A stretch of 64,000 nt of DNA from positions 248,001 through 312,000 of the forward strand of contig OZ234499.1 of assembly GCA_965153455.1 (NCBI GenBank), in the 5' to 3' direction. The notes below the pieces were generated by a model. That model searched no databases. It was not told the origin of the DNA and was given only the letters and a program-made list of their open reading frames with translations. Both the position numbers and the translations under genes were made by a program. The DNA is from Sphagnum compactum. Taxonomy: Eukaryota > Bryophyta > Sphagnopsida > Sphagnales. Numbering within the stretch: position 1 is the stretch's first letter; each line of letters begins with the position of its first letter. Below are positions 1 through 12,217 of the stretch, one piece after another.

Positions 1-813
1 TTTTATAGAGTTCATTCCAAAGAACATTTGTATTTACTTTCCCCATTATTAAGTAAGAACTTTCCAATAGATCATTTTGTTCAAGAAGAAATGTTATGAT
101 TAAGAACACATGCACAATACCAAATTATTATTACATCTTTACAATCCTATCGTTCAAAATTTATAACTATACAATATCTAGATACTCATTTTTTGGTATC
201 AGAATTTGAAAATGTGTTTGCAGATCCAAATTTGTTAGCATCTCATTTTTTTGTTTAAATGAGACAAAAATGAAAAATCTTGATATAAATTCAAAATTTT
301 ATAATGTTTTATCACAAAAAATCCAAATGTTATCTTGTTATGATGAACATGACACAATAATATTTTATGATGATAATGTTTTGCTAAAAGACAGCACAAC
401 AATGACACATTCAAGAGCTAAATTTAATACTTCATTTTTTAATAACAACACATGTGATGCATTATATGTAATTACAATATATAAACCACCAAAAATGCAA
501 CTATCACATTTTAGTTACATGTTAGAAACATTTATACACAAAATGCCTTCAAATTGTCCAACTATGATAATTGGAGATTTTAACATAGATTTGTTGACAA
601 ATACAATTCAATTAGCAACTTTACAAGCATTTATGAACAAATACAATTTTAAACTCACCTTTTCTGAACACACAAATAGATCACATATGGACAAATGCAC
701 CAACACAACAACATTATTATGGATCAACACAAGCATATTGGATAGATCATAAACCTATATATCTTGCTTTCAAATTACCTTATTATGTCCCCCAATTTGT
801 ATTACCACAATGA
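1..813 (+). pseudogene. Degenerate transposon gene, C-terminal EEP nuclease domain (probably helicase-endonuclease type)
   Basis: This is the 3' end of a broken transposon gene that starts before the window. One frame reads from about position 20 to 257 and is interrupted by stops at 97-99 and 255-257. An open stretch at 270-752 follows, and after a frameshift the coding sense continues to a stop at 811-813. The open part contains MIIGDFNIDLL, the GDFN motif of endonuclease/exonuclease/phosphatase (EEP) nucleases. The shifted tail contains YWIDHKPIYLAF, the expected SDH-like motif carrying the catalytic histidine. The segment before it (LRTHAQYQIIITSLQSYR, then FENVFADPNLLASHF) resembles the linker I associate with PIF1-like helicase-EEP fusions in Helitron-like elements. 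That assignment is from memory of the family, and an ordinary LINE EEP domain is the alternative. The stops and frameshift make it non-functional. Confidence 0.6.
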
Positions 814-1162
814 AAGAAATTATTTATTGGATTTTTTAATCATTTTCACAAACATATTTAATTTTAGATTAACTGTGAGATTTAAATGCATAGCAACCAC
901 CAAACAACACTTAATAGATGGGATGGGAAAATGGCTCAATTATTTGTAAATCAAAACCATTATCAAATAATGAAATCATATAAGTGTGTTGAAAAATTTA
1001 AATATTCAATATATGTTTGCAAGGCTTTTCCCATTATTTATAGTTAATTTTTAAAATATATATTATCTTGAATATTAAGTCTTTGTCCCCATTTTTGTGA
1101 TGAAAACTTTTGTTATTTCTCTTTTAATCATAAATCATTATCGGTCGAGAGACATGTTTTTT
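814..1162. other. Spacer between EEP pseudogene and CACTA element
   Basis: AT-rich sequence with no gene seen. It ends in the TTT at 1160-1162 that serves as the left target-site duplication of the transposon. Confidence 0.5.
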
Positions 1163-1179
1163 CACTACAACAACAAGGG

Positions 1180-2080
1180 GCTATTTTGCGATCCAAATAT
1201 CATCGCAAACAACAAAGAAAGAAATTTCCGAAAGCCCGCTGTTGCGAACGATAATTCCTCGCAAACTCTTAACCTTTTGCAATACCATAACATTCGCACC
1301 CGTACCATCGCAAGTCCTTCACAACTCCCGAACTTGATAAAATCGCAAAACTTTTCCGATTATAACTACTTCTATACGTTGTTTGTGATTAACACTACAT
1401 CGGAAACTATTTGCAACAAACCCATCACCGCAACGACTTAGCGAATCGATTCAAAAGTCTATCGGTTTCCGATATAAGATCTGACGCAAACATTTCGGGA
1501 TTCTCAAAATGCCGCTAAAAGTTTGCAATTAACATTACATCGGAAGCTATTTGCAGCAAACCCATCACCGCAACGACTTAGCGAATCAACTAAAAAGTCT
1601 ATCGGTTTCCGATATAAGATCTGACGCAAACATTTCGGGATTCTCAAAATGCCGTTAAAAGTTTACGATTAACATTACATCGGAAACTATTTGCAACAAA
1701 CCCATCACCGCAACAACTTAGCGAATCGACTCAAAAGTCTATCTGTTTCCGATGTAAGATCTAACGCAAACATTTTGGGATTCTCAAAATGCCGCTAAAA
1801 GTTTGCGAAATCTATGATTTTGCAAACCTATTCTGGAATGATTTTACCCGTAAGAGTGTAGCGATGTTTGTGACATGGTATATTTGGTCTTTTGGCTTTT
1901 GCAGTGTTGCGAAGAATTATGACTCGCAAATGGTTTTGAGATCCACTGTGTATCGCAAAAGCATGGCACTGTATTCTTATTTTGGAAGCAGGGTTTATAT
2001 TCATTTGGAGTCACTTTGGAAGGCAAAAAAAAATATCTATATCAAAATTTCAAAATTTACAATGTAAAAGGGTTTGCAAC
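1180..2080. repeat. Left subterminal repeat region of the CACTA element
   Basis: Words of the type TTTGCGA, TCGCAA and GCGAAT occur every few tens of bases on both strands, unlike the flanking AT-rich DNA where CG dinucleotides are rare. The right end has the mirror counterpart. Open frames across it (1097-1441, 1789-2067) have no recognisable domain and are read as chance. Confidence 0.75.
1401..1808. repeat. Three-copy tandem array, 140-bp unit, inside the left CACTA end
   Basis: Copies begin with CGGAAACTATTTGCA or CGGAAGCTATTTGCA at 1401, 1541 and 1681. The spacing is exactly 140 bp each time. The third copy diverges after about 1808, following AATGCCGCTAAAAGTTTGCG. The copies differ at only a handful of positions, so the duplication is recent compared with the decayed interior. 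Each unit carries several CGCAA/GCGAAT words, so the array multiplies candidate transposase-binding sites. Confidence 0.9.
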
Positions 2081-3720
2081 CCTTAGGTATCGAGGAGGTG
2101 GCTCTGTGAAGTGTTGAATTGCACAACTCTCAGATAATGTTACTAGATCCCCTACCTTCCCTTCCATAACACACCTATCATAACATATCATGACAGACTT
2201 AAGTGTCCTGCAATATTCTTCTCTACCCTACAAAAAGCACCCAATTTCAATGCAAGTGTTTAGACTTCTTTAATCTCCACTATATTTTACCCTGGAGGAT
2301 TTCTGCACCATCAACTTGCAACCGCAACAAATGTGTAAACTGTAAGTGTGGAGGTACACACTTGGCAACATCTGGAATTGATGTTTGAGATCCAGCTATG
2401 TATGAACAACCTGCTCCATTCACCTCTACTTCAGTTTCCTTCTCTAGCTTTGCAGTACAGGATGTAGGACTGTACATTGACTGTAAAGCATCAGATTGGC
2501 TGCACTCTCTTCTGTACTTGAGTGTCATGCTTGAAAGTTCATAGTTTTCAAAAACTGCAACTGGAACACTTTGCAGCCAAAGCCACATTCTGAATTAGCC
2601 TTGTGTCCACATTTCCTATTGACCAACCAAACAATGAAACAAGTATCCTGCATGAGCATGGCACTTAGATAACAGAAAATAACACCAACTCTCCCAAACA
2701 TCAGGTAGAAAAGCATAATTACTCTTGAAGCCAAGTGCTCTCAAAAGGAGCTGTCACACACCATCGGTCATCACAAACTGAGGTATGTATGTAAGTAATC
2801 AGTAAAAGAAATAGATATATTTTATTTGACTTCTGAGAAAACAGGCTAAGAGAAGCTTACCTCCATCACCCATCCAACATATTTCACATTGTTGACATGC
2901 TGATTCATGTCCAAATCACCACGTTTTGGTTGTAAAGAAAACTAGAACAAAGAAAAAAAAAACAAGCAGCGAACAATATGAACAAACTAAAGATGTTTGA
3001 AACAAAGCAGGTGACTCCTGATTTGACAAAAAACCTGAACCCTTTTTTTTTGTCCAAGGGCCAGAACCAATCTCATCTCTGGACCTTGGACAAGTCGTCA
3101 AGATCACCAACTCTGTTGCACCCACCAAAAAGTGCCACAGTACACATACAGAACACACCAATGTCGATAGCAGTTTGTTGCTGAAACTGATTTCAAAAGA
3201 TCTAATTCAATTAAGGAAAAAGGTATATAGGCTATTCAGAATTCTCATTCCCAAGTAAGGGTAAAAGACCATCATTCACCCTTTTGATAGGATGAGGACA
3301 TGGGTAATATATATGTGTTTTTTTTTTCAATGTTTATCATCTAAGTATATGTGGGTAAGTATCAAAATTCTCCAAATTCTCAAACATATTTGAGAGGTTT
3401 GTGAAGAAATTTGAAAAACTTAGGGTGAGAATTTTGTTCTTCTTTTGGTAATAATACAAATAACTAATTCTCAAAAGGTTCTCAAGAAAGGCCCTTCTCC
3501 TATACAAAAATCAGGTGTATTTCATGTAGTGTAACACCCTTAGAGCAGGGAGTTCCAGAAGTAAGTGCCAGCCGATTACACTATGAAAAATCTTGAAGGT
3601 TTTTACAATGGGGGGACAACAAACCCCCCCCCTCCCCCCAAAAACAATGATCCTAAAATTTCACTACTCTCAAGAGGCCCAAAATCAATTTGGAATATAA
3701 GAGTTTTTGTATAGTTTCCC

Positions 3721-3940
3721 AATTGGGGGACAAGAACGGCCAGTTTCAACATAATAGGGCATCAAACACGTAATTGGGAATGAAATTTTTACAAAGGGAA
3801 ATAACTAGGACCCTAACTAGTTTTTTCCACCAATTTTGGTGATAAACTGAGTTTCATCATGTTTTTCTTTTTTTCCTGAGCGCCTCTACTACTGCTACAT
3901 ATATTTTCACTACTCCTCCCTGTACAAGTACTATAACTAG
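3721..3940 (+). repeat. Dispersed repeat family A, copy 1 (nested in the CACTA element)
   Basis: Shares long similarity with about 51919-52140, including GGCCAGTTTCAACATAATAG, the CCACCAATTTTGGTG mini-hairpin, and the TTTCCTGAGCGCCTC block followed by CACTACTCCTCCCTGTACA. It stops after ACTATAACTAG and lacks the 3' part present in the other two copies. There is no coding potential. Confidence 0.75.
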
Positions 3941-6900
3941 CCACCTAGTTACCATGCTGAATACTCACTGGTTCATTGATGTCCTGACGACTTCTCATAC
4001 CTTACCTCAGGGTCAGTTTCGTCATTAAACAATCCTTGAAATAGTGAAACATGTTTAATGAAAATACGAATTTGAGATATTGAAAACCATCACATAATTT
4101 TATCAGAAGATGAAATTTGAGTAATTTCATTCTTCCTATGACAACTAATCAATTTACTTTGTAAAAGCGTGTCATAGTTTCCAACTTTGTAATGAACAAG
4201 TAAGGTGTTCCCTGGGGGTTGAATAGAAATAAGTGCCCTTGTTCTTGGAAGGGGGTATCAAGCCAAGTAAAAAACATCATGCATAATTGGACCACGAATA
4301 ATATGTTCAACAAGAACAATATGTCAAGCACTTCAGGTACTTGATAATTATTCAAGTTGTTCTAAATCGAATTGTCATAATAATCATGTATTATTGAAAC
4401 AAAAATATTGTTTCATGCACTTCAAGTGCATGATTATTATTTTTGTTTAAAAAGGTACCTACCTAAATAAGCAATTATACTGCTCATGTGAAAAATAATA
4501 ATGTCTAATGTCTCAATTATTATTTATGTTGAAACATTGACAAAATTATGATGTTCTGGTACAGTTTTCAAGTAGGTAAAGAAGCATCCCAGAGAGGAAG
4601 AAAATATTTTGCTCAGTAGTGTACCTGAGGAGAATGCACCAGTAGATGCTGCAAGCTTTGAAAGAGAGGCAGATCGCAATGCCGATGACCATATTCACAA
4701 CCTTCACCAGAAGCCCCAATTCCTTGCTGTGCACCTGACAAAATCCACAACAGCAATGGCATTCAGCATGTCAACCAAGAATACAACCACATCCAAAACA
4801 AACAAAATTCTGTGAATAGTTATGGAAAACTAGTGCTATCAATGATCAGAACTTCTGCCACCAATCACCAAGACAAACACATCCAAGGATCAAGACCGGT
4901 GATATACCCAGTCACCTCTAAAGTACAGAAAAAGCTCAATGACATATATGGGTCACAGCACAAAGTGTACCTGACTTGTGTCCTCACCAACAAGGTAAGA
5001 AAGCTGCATGCACCAGGAGGAAAGATGCTGGATTTCTGTCTTGTAATCATCATCAGTCTTTTCATTTACTCTTTCTGCTATTCAAAAGGCTATCTATCTA
5101 TCTCTCCTCAAGACCCAGTTGCCAAGTTAACACTTTCACATCATTTGCATGTTGAGTTCAAGACCTGCATATTTTCAAACAATAATAATTTGGTGATATC
5201 AGCAAGACAACAAATTGGCTGTGAATTCAGATCTGCACTGAATACAAATACATCTGGACTACGCTCCTGTTGCACCATACTGTAAGCTCTCTTGAGAGAA
5301 GACAATGGCAAGCAACAAGAATTCTGATGTTGCACACATATCAGATGAGATGGTGGGAGTTTACTCTTGAATAATCAACTGAGAAGGAGCCATTTCCATG
5401 TGACGCAAATCCTCCTTTCTCCAAAATCCAGTTGAATTGCAGCGCTTGTCCTTTCCTGGTAAAGATGCCCAGACACAAACACCCTAGTCATGTGCTCATG
5501 AAAAAAAAGAAAAATAGCCATACCATATAAGAAAGGGAGGGGATCCAAAATTAGATGAGTAACCATTAGTGTCTTGGCACAGTAGTGGTCCAAGTCTTAC
5601 CACACCATGCTCCAAATGTATCCAGTGCTCTATACAGTTTCAAACATTCATACTCTTTGGTATGCACATCAAGGATGCACCATATCTTAAGGTAGATGAA
5701 AGACATTGGTCCTCCAAGGTAGTTCTATGTTGGTATTACTAAGGGAGAGATTGCTATACCCATGAGCCTCCTAAAGCCCAAAGCAAATGGAGCGGAAGCA
5801 GCCCACAAGGAAAGAGACATACATAGTTTTCTCTAATCTTTTGGGCAGTAAACCTTGAAGCCCCAAGAATTTCCCAAATTCCATGTCAGAATAAAACTTG
5901 CAGCACAAGGGGAAAATTTATAGACTGCAGAGGCTACTTTACATTCCCATGACGAAGTATAGATGGCAAATATGGTAAGAAAAGTCTGACAGAGAACCTT
6001 GGGGAAAAGGCCATGTACTCATCATAGATAAGGGGCACAACTCACTAGGCCAACCTCATAAAATACATACCCTACCAAACATGTGCAGGCAAGATAAACC
6101 CTAAAACCTCCATCACGTGAGATGCCACCCTTGTCACGGAGATAAGATAGGAGGCGATTGACTTTCGTGATACAGCGTCCATGATGAGAGGTGCTCACAA
6201 AGTGTCAACCACCACCTTCCTCATGAATAGGCCCGACATGCTGCCATGACTTCATCAGCACCTAATCTGGGGTGGAAATATGTATATAAAAACCAGGCCA
6301 ACAAATGTACACAAAATATGTGTCCTGAGTTTCTGTTGCATTCCAGAAGCAGCAGGGAGACTCAGTCCTAACGTAGGGTAGCGCCCAAGAGACTGGCTGG
6401 ACAGTCGACAGTCGATGCACAATGCGAGAGAAAGAAGGTACCGCAAACTCTAAGCTGCAATCCAAACATTCACATTCACACAAACAAGGTTCATGGGGCA
6501 CCACCACATTAGGATCAGTGTTCAGGGTACCGATTTGTTCACAACAACAGAACACAAAGTAAGAGCTATTGAAGTTTGTGGAACCAAACAATATTTTCCT
6601 TCACATCATCAACGAGGCAGAGAGGTGTCTGGCACAGGATCATAAGAATCCAAAAAACTTGGGATTATAGCAGCAGTCCGCACGGTAGCCGGAGGACATC
6701 GGTTCACAGGGTGCACGAAGAATAGTTACAAAGATTCTAGAAAGCGACACTATTTGCCACTTTTTTCCAGTCCACGTGAGTTAGAACCACAAAGTTGAAT
6801 AAGGCATCAGTGTTGAACACCGCAATAAGAAGAGGCAGGTAGAAGACAACACCTCATCATGCAGGTGGGTAAAGTCATCAAGGAGCTCCTTTAAGTCAGC

Positions 6901-8165
6901 AAACAAGGAGCAGTTGGAAAGCAAGGGATGGAGAGGGACTGAGAAAAAAATGGAAAAAGAATAAGGGAAAAGTCTGAGGAGACGAAGAAGATAAGTGCTT
7001 CAGGTTTGGATCATAAAGCTCTACACCCCCAGATCGTGGTCCTCGTCCTCCTCCTGGTGCAAAAGCAAATGCCATCTTGCAAGCCGGGAGAGACGATTCT
7101 CAACCTCTAGCTATAAGTAACTCTTGGTTAAGTCCGTCCTTAACTCTAGTCAAACCTGCACTTGCCTAGGTACCTATTTTCTTTCGACGCGTGAGAGAAG
7201 CCCGAGCAAATCAACTCCCTTGAAGTAGGTTTTATTTAAATTTCGATTTGTTTTAATTTGTTTTAATTTAAATTTAAAAAATTGGTTGGTTTATCTAACT
7301 CCTTGTCGATATCCTTCTACAGTAGGAAAACAATTTGAAATCTACCTCCACACGGTTGTTTTTTTTTAATAAATTTTTTGTGACGTTGTCATACTGGCAT
7401 TCATCTACAAGGAGATTTAGCCACGTTTGGTATAGACAAGCTATTAAATTTATTAAAATCTTTTTATTCCCTGGTTACTTGCCTGAACAATGTGAGAATT
7501 TTCTAGGATATTCGTTTTCCCAAATTTTTGGCAGTTTGTAAGGGAATATTTGACATAATTTGTTTTTTTGGGAAAAACTGCCAAAGGACAGAAATTTGCA
7601 CCCAAAAAAAGAAGCTGTAGCCACTAGCAGCCCACTAGGATTTTTTGGTTCAATTTTTAGACACCAAAAATTTGGCAAATTTTCTTACAAAAGATTTTTT
7701 TTTGAATTTACACTAGGAATAAAAAATCGAAAGAATCCCCTTTGGAAATTTTTTTAAAAAAAACAAATTGCAGAAAAAAAAAAGAGGGGGCCCCATCATA
7801 GTCCATATAGGTGCTTCAGGTGTCCAACTTTTCATGAATATAACCAATAGGAAGCTGCCACACCCCGTGGGGGGTTTTTGACCAGGGGTGTCCAGTTCTA
7901 AGAGCCTCCGGTCCCCTTCTTCCTATTTTTATAACTAGTTTGAACCCTGTGCCTAATGCACAAGTGTGTTATTTCAACAATGTTTGGTTCATTTTTTTAG
8001 TTTTTTAAAAAAACTTTTATCTTTTCTATTTTTATGTGTTTTCTGTTATTATTATTATTTTTATAATAAAAATAAAGTGTTTCTTTTTCACTTTTGTATT
8101 TTTGTTTATCTGGATGCAAGTTTGAAGTTTGGAGAAAGAAGACACACCTCATTCTTTTTCAAGTA

Positions 8166-8420
8166 GGGTTTTTCTTCATTATTATAAGTTTTTTTTTTTT
8201 TTTTTTTTTACTCTTTATTTGGTTTCTTCTTTTTTGTAATTTTTTTTTTAGAATGATTATACTGTATTTCCCTTTCCTCATTTCATTTGTTTTTTTTATA
8301 GTTTTTGTGTTTTTACTTTTTTTGTTTACGTTTGTTTCATGTTTTTATTTTTTCTATTCTTATTTTGTCTATCTTCATTTTTTTCTATTTTTATGCTTTT
8401 TTAAATTTATTTAGTTTCTA
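8166..8420 (+). repeat. T-rich low-complexity tract
   Basis: Almost pure pyrimidine, T-dominated sequence. The apparent 106-residue Phe/Leu-rich frame across it is a composition artefact. Confidence 0.8.
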
Positions 8421-8514
8421 TTTTCTTTTCCAAAAAAAATCTAGTTTTTCTAATATGTTTTATAATAAAAATAATTAAAAAAAACTTTTTAATTTTTGTT
8501 TGATTTTATGGCGT

Positions 8515-9010
8515 TTTGGGAATCAGATGACATTGCGAAACCTTTTGCGAAACTTCCTTCTCCAGTAACCCTTTCACTAATTTGCGAGCTAACGCACATC
8601 GCAACTTTCGATACGTCCACCACCGGAAAGTTTTGTAAAAATTTGTGATGAAGTTTGCGATACATATTCAAACGCAAAATGTGAGGCGCCGAATAACGCA
8701 AGCTTGCGATGTCTTGTGACTCTCAAAGTTTGTAGCGATACTTTGTGTATTGTAAAATGTGCGATGTTTTGAGTATGATTAAACATTGCGAAGTGTGGAA
8801 TATCGCTAGGGTGGACGGAGACTGAGCGGGTCGCAAAGTTTTGTTCGTGGTATATGTCGCAAAAGTGCTGCGATGAAATAAGGTACATTATAAATTAGCG
8901 ATGGGTGGTGCTCCACAAGTTGCGATGCGTGTCGCATCACAAATATGGCAGGTTGTTTTTGCTTCGCAAACCCTTCAGGTTTTTTGTTTGGCCCTTCGCA
9001 AAAAGACACA
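8515..9010. repeat. Right subterminal repeat region of the CACTA element
   Basis: Dense TTGCGA, GCGATG, TCGCAA and GCGAAA words in both orientations, for example around 8532, 8580, 8640, 8707, 8760, 8865, 8900 and 8965. They stop abruptly at the element's right end at 9023. This mirrors the left region and supports the element boundaries. Confidence 0.75.
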
Positions 9011-9089
9011 ATATGTAGTAGTGTTTTATTGGAATTCTTGTTCTTGTCTAGATTGGTTTTTAACATAAAATTCAAATATGATAGAAATT

Positions 9090-9250
9090 TCTTGGGTGGT
9101 TTTTATATACATATACATGTACCCATGCACACTTATATATGAAAACATATACACATTCATATATACATAAACATAGATACATACATATATAGACACATCC
9201 ATGCACACAAACATATATAGTTCTATAAACATGTTTTACATACATCTACA
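9090..9250. repeat. Degenerate ATAC/ATAT-type microsatellite
   Basis: Runs of ATACATATACATG and CATATATACATAAACATAG words just right of the CACTA element. They are simple-sequence in character with no coding meaning. Confidence 0.6.
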
Positions 9251-11560
9251 AAATATCATCTATATAGGTAGGGCATGTGTGTTCGTGATGCCTTGTTTGT
9301 TTGTGACCATGTTTAAACCTTCTCAAATCATGGGCCCTTCACTACACTTTTCATACCATTGGAAAATCTTCAACAAGGTAGTGTGCACAATGATTGTTTT
9401 GTAATTTTCCAACCAACTAAGCCAAAATTATTGAATTCACATCAATTTTTATCATTGAAATTAATTTTAATTTATGAAATTAAATCTTTTCAAACCAATC
9501 AATGTCTCTTCATTATGCTAACACTTGACTTCACATTGTCTCTTCATATTTGTATGAGGAAATGCATTTGTTTTTTCATGTCATGAAGAAATGCATGGGA
9601 AATCTCCCATTGACTATCCTACCATTTAACCATTTTAACCAATCAATGCATTTTCATGTCACAAGAGAAATTGTAAATTTGCCTTTTCACCTTACAAGGA
9701 AATTCATGAAAAATCTCTCATTGGCCACACTATCTCACCTTTTGCTATCAATCTTTCTATTTTGCCCTTTCACATCCCAAACATTAGCATTCAAATTCAC
9801 ATCCTAAACTTTAACATTCAGTGCCACTAACCTTTGAATTCACAATTAGACAAATAAAATATTTTCACAATTGAATTTTATTTGAAAATTTGTGTTTTTC
9901 GGAGGTTTGAAGAGATTTTGTTATATCTTTTTAAACCTTAAAAATATCCCACTTGCGCCAATGGCACAAGGGACTAATACACATGATTAGAAAGTGATAA
10001 ACCCAACTTAAAATGACATTTGCACACACTATAAATATGACTATAAATATAATGCATGTGACTAAAATGGTTTTTGAAAACCATCAATATAATGAATTTA
10101 TTTAATTATACATGCAACTATAAAATGGAATCACAAATTTATTTCTTTCATTCTTTTTAACAATTTTACATTTGATCGTAAATCAAATGAATCATTAAAT
10201 TTAATTTTTGCATGCAACTATAACATTTTTATATGTGACTACAAATATTGAAATTAGAAATTATATTTTTTACATCTGACCATAAATATTGAAATCAAAA
10301 TTTATTTATTTTATATGTGATTGTAAATAAAATGAATTAATAAATTTGAATTCTAGATGCAACTAAGACATATCTATATGTGATAATAAACATGGAAATT
10401 TTTTACATGCTACCTCTGAAAAATGAATCGATAAATAAGTGGAAGCAAATTAAGGGTGAACCACTTTTGTTCGATAAAGGTGATGTATAAAAAGTATTAT
10501 AATACATAATAAGCTAAATCTTGATGGCATCTTTTGGTTATCCTAAACATAAGTTTTAAAACTTTAAAATTTGCACAACATTTTTCAATTCTCAAAGTTC
10601 ATTTTGAGTTAAAATTTATTTTGATCCAATGGTTAGATGAGAAGGATTGGATAAAATCAATGTACATAGAATGTATAATTTTTCAATGACCATAAGGCCT
10701 CATGTTTATGATTCATGAAACATTACCGAAAAAAAAATTTGAAAAAATAATGCAATGCCCATCTATAAAATCTCCTCCTCTTTGATATGGTAGCGATTTT
10801 TTTCCTAAGAATAAGATATTATTATGCATTCATTACTTAACAAATGCAAAAAAACACATTTTTAAAATGGAATTCCCATTCAAAAACTTCAAATTTCTAA
10901 ATTTTCCCAAATTTAATTGTTGTACATCAATATCATACAAAAGACAATCTTTAAACTCTTCAAAGTTTGAAGCATCCACACCCAATCAAAGATTGTCAAA
11001 GCAATATTCCTTTTTGAGAAAAACAAGCTTTTTAAGTATTAAGATTCCAACAAATTGATGTGAGCACACACCCACATGGCAAAAGTAGAAAAATTCATTC
11101 AAATTTTAATTTGACTTCCCAAAATCCCTCTTGCACAAGGAAGGCTCCTGTTGTCATTCACTTCTAAAAAATGATTGGTACAAAATTTTGCACAATTTTA
11201 TGAACTAAATGTATGTAAATTTGTGCATAAATGTTCAAGATATCCAGATATCCTTACAATCTATGTTCCTTCTTGAAGATTAACAATTCACACAATATTA
11301 TTTAGCTAGCTCTTCTTCATGTGAACATGAAGCAAAGACCAAACTAAGACTAAAGAGGGTATGAAAATATGCATTACATATCAAACAACCCTAATTTACT
11401 AAACCATATGTACTAAGGGTTCTTAGGTTGTTGTAAGACCAAGCAAAAGGAGGGAGAAGAAATGGTAAGGTGATACAAAACACAAAGGTGTGTGTGTATG
11501 TGTGCATTGTCAGAAAAACCCATCTTCATCATGACAACCACCCTTGACAAATATTCTCAA
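9250..11560. other. Gene-free AT-rich spacer with degenerate ATGTGACTATAAAT-type repeats
   Basis: No supported gene. Between about 10020 and 10400 a loose motif (ATGCAACTATAA, ATGTGACTACAAATATTGAAAT, or variants) recurs at irregular spacing, suggesting an old tandem repeat or transposon relic. The rest is ordinary AT-rich DNA. Confidence 0.45.
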
Positions 11561-11572
11561 AGCATGTGTAAT

Positions 11573-12005
11573 GCAATCTATTTCTCCTCTTCCCACCCTT
11601 GTCTCATTTTATAGCAAGCACCCACAAGAATTTTCAACTCAAAACATGTAAATGCAATCTCTCTCTCCTTCCACCACCCTTATCTCATTTTCAGGCCCTC
11701 AAGAATTTCTCCGCTCAAGAAATGTAAATGCAATCTTTCCCTCCTCCTTCTAGCACCCTTCTCTCATTTTTTATCAAGCACCCATGAGAAACTCTCCATT
11801 CAAAACGTGTAAAAGGCTATATTTTTCTCGTTCAACCACCCTTGTCTCATTTTTAGCAAATGCCCAAAAGAATTTCTCCATTCAAAACATGTAAATGCAA
11901 CCTCTCTCAAGTCTCCTCCTCAACCACATTTGTCTCATTTTTTAGTAGACACCCACAAGAAATTCTCCAGTCAAAACATGTAAATGCAATCTCTCTCCAC
12001 CACCA
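11573..12005 (+). repeat. Degenerate tandem repeat, about 73-89 bp unit, six copies, upstream of the CYSTM gene
   Basis: The anchor ATGTAAATGCAATC (or variants) lies at about 11573, 11646, 11722, 11806, 11889 and 11978. Each is followed by a CT-rich stretch, CCACCCTTGTCTCATTTT and CACCCACAAGAA. The array ends about 210 bp before the start codon, so it lies in the likely promoter or leader. Confidence 0.75.
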
Positions 12006-12217
12006 CCTTTGTTATGTGTGTAAAACTATGTAGAAACCTGCACTTTCCAAGTTTGTAAACTATGGATGGCAACACATTTGACACATTTGCCAAAAAACAG
12101 ATCTAGCAAGGAGAAATGAGGACAACGGTATTGTGCAAAAGAGAGATTGCCTGAGAAAGAGAAGCAAAATCAGATCAGGGTTTTGTTTCTATTGTTTGTT
12201 TGTAGTTGTTTCAAAAC

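Larger units (their letters stand above)
2090..8510 (-). other. CACTA interior with gene-like fragments, mainly minus strand; function unknown
   Basis: No transposase was recognised. Several minus-strand stretches look like pieces of split genes. (a) 2280-2588 is open for 102 codons. (b) 2525-2734 contains a hydrophobic segment with FGRVGVIFCYLSAMLMQ. (c) 4546-4734 contains KVVNMVIGIAICLSFKA, a possible membrane segment. (d) An ATG at 7075 starts MAFAFAPGGGRGPRSGG, and about 170 bp further downstream on that strand comes FADLKELLDDFTHLHDEV. These could be captured host exons or decayed transposon exons. I cannot name a family and the fragments are not joined by convincing splice sites. Confidence 0.3.
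1163..9023. mobile_element. CACTA (En/Spm-type) DNA transposon, 7861 bp, with TTT target-site duplication
   Basis: The left end begins CACTACAACAACAAGGGGC at 1163. The right end is ATATGTAGTAGTG, finishing at 9023, whose reverse complement begins CACTACTACATAT, so the ends share an inverted CACTAC. TTT lies directly outside both ends (1160-1162 and 9024-9026), matching the 3-bp duplication made by CACTA elements. Just inside both ends, short GCGA/TCGC words recur in both orientations (left to about 2080, right from about 8515). This fits the subterminal transposase-binding repeats of En/Spm elements. The TIR is short and imperfect (CACTACaAcA versus CACTACtAcA), so the subterminal symmetry and the duplication carry much of the weight. 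I could not recognise TnpA or TnpD genes inside, so it is probably non-autonomous or badly decayed. Confidence 0.8.

Noticed and set aside
4812-5285. 157-codon plus-strand frame as a gene
   Set aside because: No domain or splice support; the opposite strand is at least as protein-like here and the region is inside the transposon.
8094-8414. 106-codon Phe/Leu-rich frame resembling a membrane protein
   Set aside because: It translates a poly-T tract; compositional artefact.
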